Part shown: positions 5,770 to 6,447 of the stretch, one piece after another
Layout of the letters: each line of letters opens with the position of its first letter
How positions within the stretch are numbered: position 1 is the stretch's first letter
From: an uncultured Phascolarctobacterium sp.
GTDB lineage: Bacteria > Bacillota > Negativicutes > Acidaminococcales > Acidaminococcaceae
DNA: 6,447 nucleotides
Assembly: GCA_949287345.1 (NCBI GenBank)
Contig: CASEGD010000066.1
Span: 1-6,447 of the forward strand
Direction of reading: 5' to 3'
Made by a program: the position numbers and the translations under genes
The notes under the pieces: model-generated
What the model was told of the DNA's origin: nothing
What the model saw: the letters and a program-made list of their open reading frames with translations, nothing else
Database searches by the model: none

Positions 5770-5781
5770 CATTTTTTAATT

Positions 5782-6447
5782 TCAGCTTGCTGCCACAATC
5801 ATTTTCGGCTCCGCATGGTTGCGGATGCAGTCAGCCGTTACAATACATTTTACAACGTCGCTGCGCGAAGGCACGTCGTACATTACGTTGCGCATTACCG
5901 TTTCGATAATGGCACGCAAACCACGTGCGCCGGCACTGCGTTTCAGTGCTTCTTCGGCAATGGCGTCCAGCGCGTCGGGTTCAAATTCCAGTTCAACATT
6001 ATCCATCGCCAGAAAATGCTGGTACTGTTTAACCAGTGCGTTTTTAGGCTCCTGCAAAATCTTAATCAGAGCAGCCTTGTCAAGCGCCTCCAGCGTTACA
6101 ACAACCGGCAGGCGGCCTGCAAATTCCGGAATCAAACCAAATTTCATCAAATCCTCCGGCAGTACCTTTTTAAAGGTATCCGTCAGGCTGATTTCGTCTT
6201 TGGTTTTGATATCGGCGCCAAAGCCCAGATTTTTTTTGCCGGTGCGCTGGCTGATAATGCTTTCCAGCCCGTCAAACGCACCGCCGCAGATAAACAGAAT
6301 GTTGGTCGTGTCAATCTGCAAAAATTCCTGATGCGGATGTTTGCGCCCGCCCTGCGGCGGAACATTGGCAACAGTGCCTTCAAGAATTTTTAAAAGCGCC
6401 TGCTGTACGCCTTCGCCCGAAACGTCGCGGGTAATGGACGGATTTTC
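5782..6447 (-). CDS. clpX: ATP-dependent Clp protease ATP-binding subunit ClpX, C-terminal part
   Basis: This AAA+ unfoldase feeds substrates to the ClpP peptidase in the cytoplasm. Only the last 221 residues lie in the window. The start, zinc-binding domain and Walker A/B motifs are beyond the right edge. The visible part opens with [20 protein letters not shown], the segment just after Walker B. It then shows the RKH substrate loop (residues 35-37), the sensor-1 strand ILFICGGAF (50-58), the ClpP-docking loop as LGF (74-76, in place of the more usual IGF), the arginine finger in PEFAGR (R112), and sensor 2 in GARGLR (R175). The frame is open across the edge with no start codon, so it is truncated by the window and not a pseudogene. 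It ends in its own terminator. The clpX-lon-engB order is conserved in Firmicutes. Confidence 0.97.
   Translation of the reverse strand, partial: ENPSITRDVSGEGVQQALLKILEGTVANVPPQGGRKHPHQEFLQIDTTNILFICGGAFDGLESIISQRTGKKNLGFGADIKTKDEISLTDTFKKVLPEDLMKFGLIPEFAGRLPVVVTLEALDKAALIKILQEPKNALVKQYQHFLAMDNVELEFEPDALDAIAEEALKRSAGARGLRAIIETVMRNVMYDVPSRSDVVKCIVTADCIRNHAEPKMIVAAS

Noticed and set aside
5716..6393. 225-codon and overlapping plus-strand open frames opposite clpX
   Set aside because: They mirror the clpX coding strand, are low-complexity and basic, and begin inside the lon promoter region.

Overview
This window looks like chromosomal DNA from a Firmicute-type bacterium. The evidence is the clpX - lon - engB gene order, sigma-A-like promoters, and AGGAGG-type ribosome binding sites. 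Base composition is mixed, with GC-rich genes and AT-rich gaps. A member of the Negativicutes would fit, but that is a guess and the sequence alone does not fix the genus. All recognised genes lie on the minus strand, so the window is best read from right to left.

Right part (6447 to 1620): the C-terminal half of clpX (the ClpP unfoldase) ends in its own hairpin terminator. After a short gap with a plausible promoter comes a tight cluster of lon (ATP-dependent protease), engB (ribosome-assembly GTPase) and an AbrB-family membrane protein. Gaps inside the cluster are 5 to 28 bases, so these three are probably co-transcribed. The clpX-lon-engB part is a classic proteostasis and ribosome-biogenesis neighbourhood. 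The membrane protein is an addition of unknown substrate.

Middle part (1619 to 1047): no protein gene. It holds a free-standing cobalamin-type riboswitch read leftwards. It has its own consensus promoter (TTGACA, 17 bases, TATAAT), a compact aptamer, a kissing-loop hairpin, and a strong intrinsic terminator about 100 bases further on. A second terminator-like hairpin follows, and then ridA has a separate promoter. The riboswitch therefore has no obvious client gene.

Left part (1046 to 1): ridA (2-aminoacrylate deaminase family) ends at a bidirectional terminator. Next is a compact convergent locus that looks like a type I toxin-antitoxin module. A minus-strand promoter drives a long structured leader and a 32-residue single-membrane-span peptide with an extended Shine-Dalgarno sequence. 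A strong plus-strand promoter drives a short RNA that ends in a hairpin overlapping the toxin stop codon. Both RNAs begin with nearly the same sequence, which creates a 14 + 9 base-pair inverted repeat around the locus. The first 131 bases form a large imperfect palindrome of unknown type, followed by a small hairpin and an A-rich stretch.
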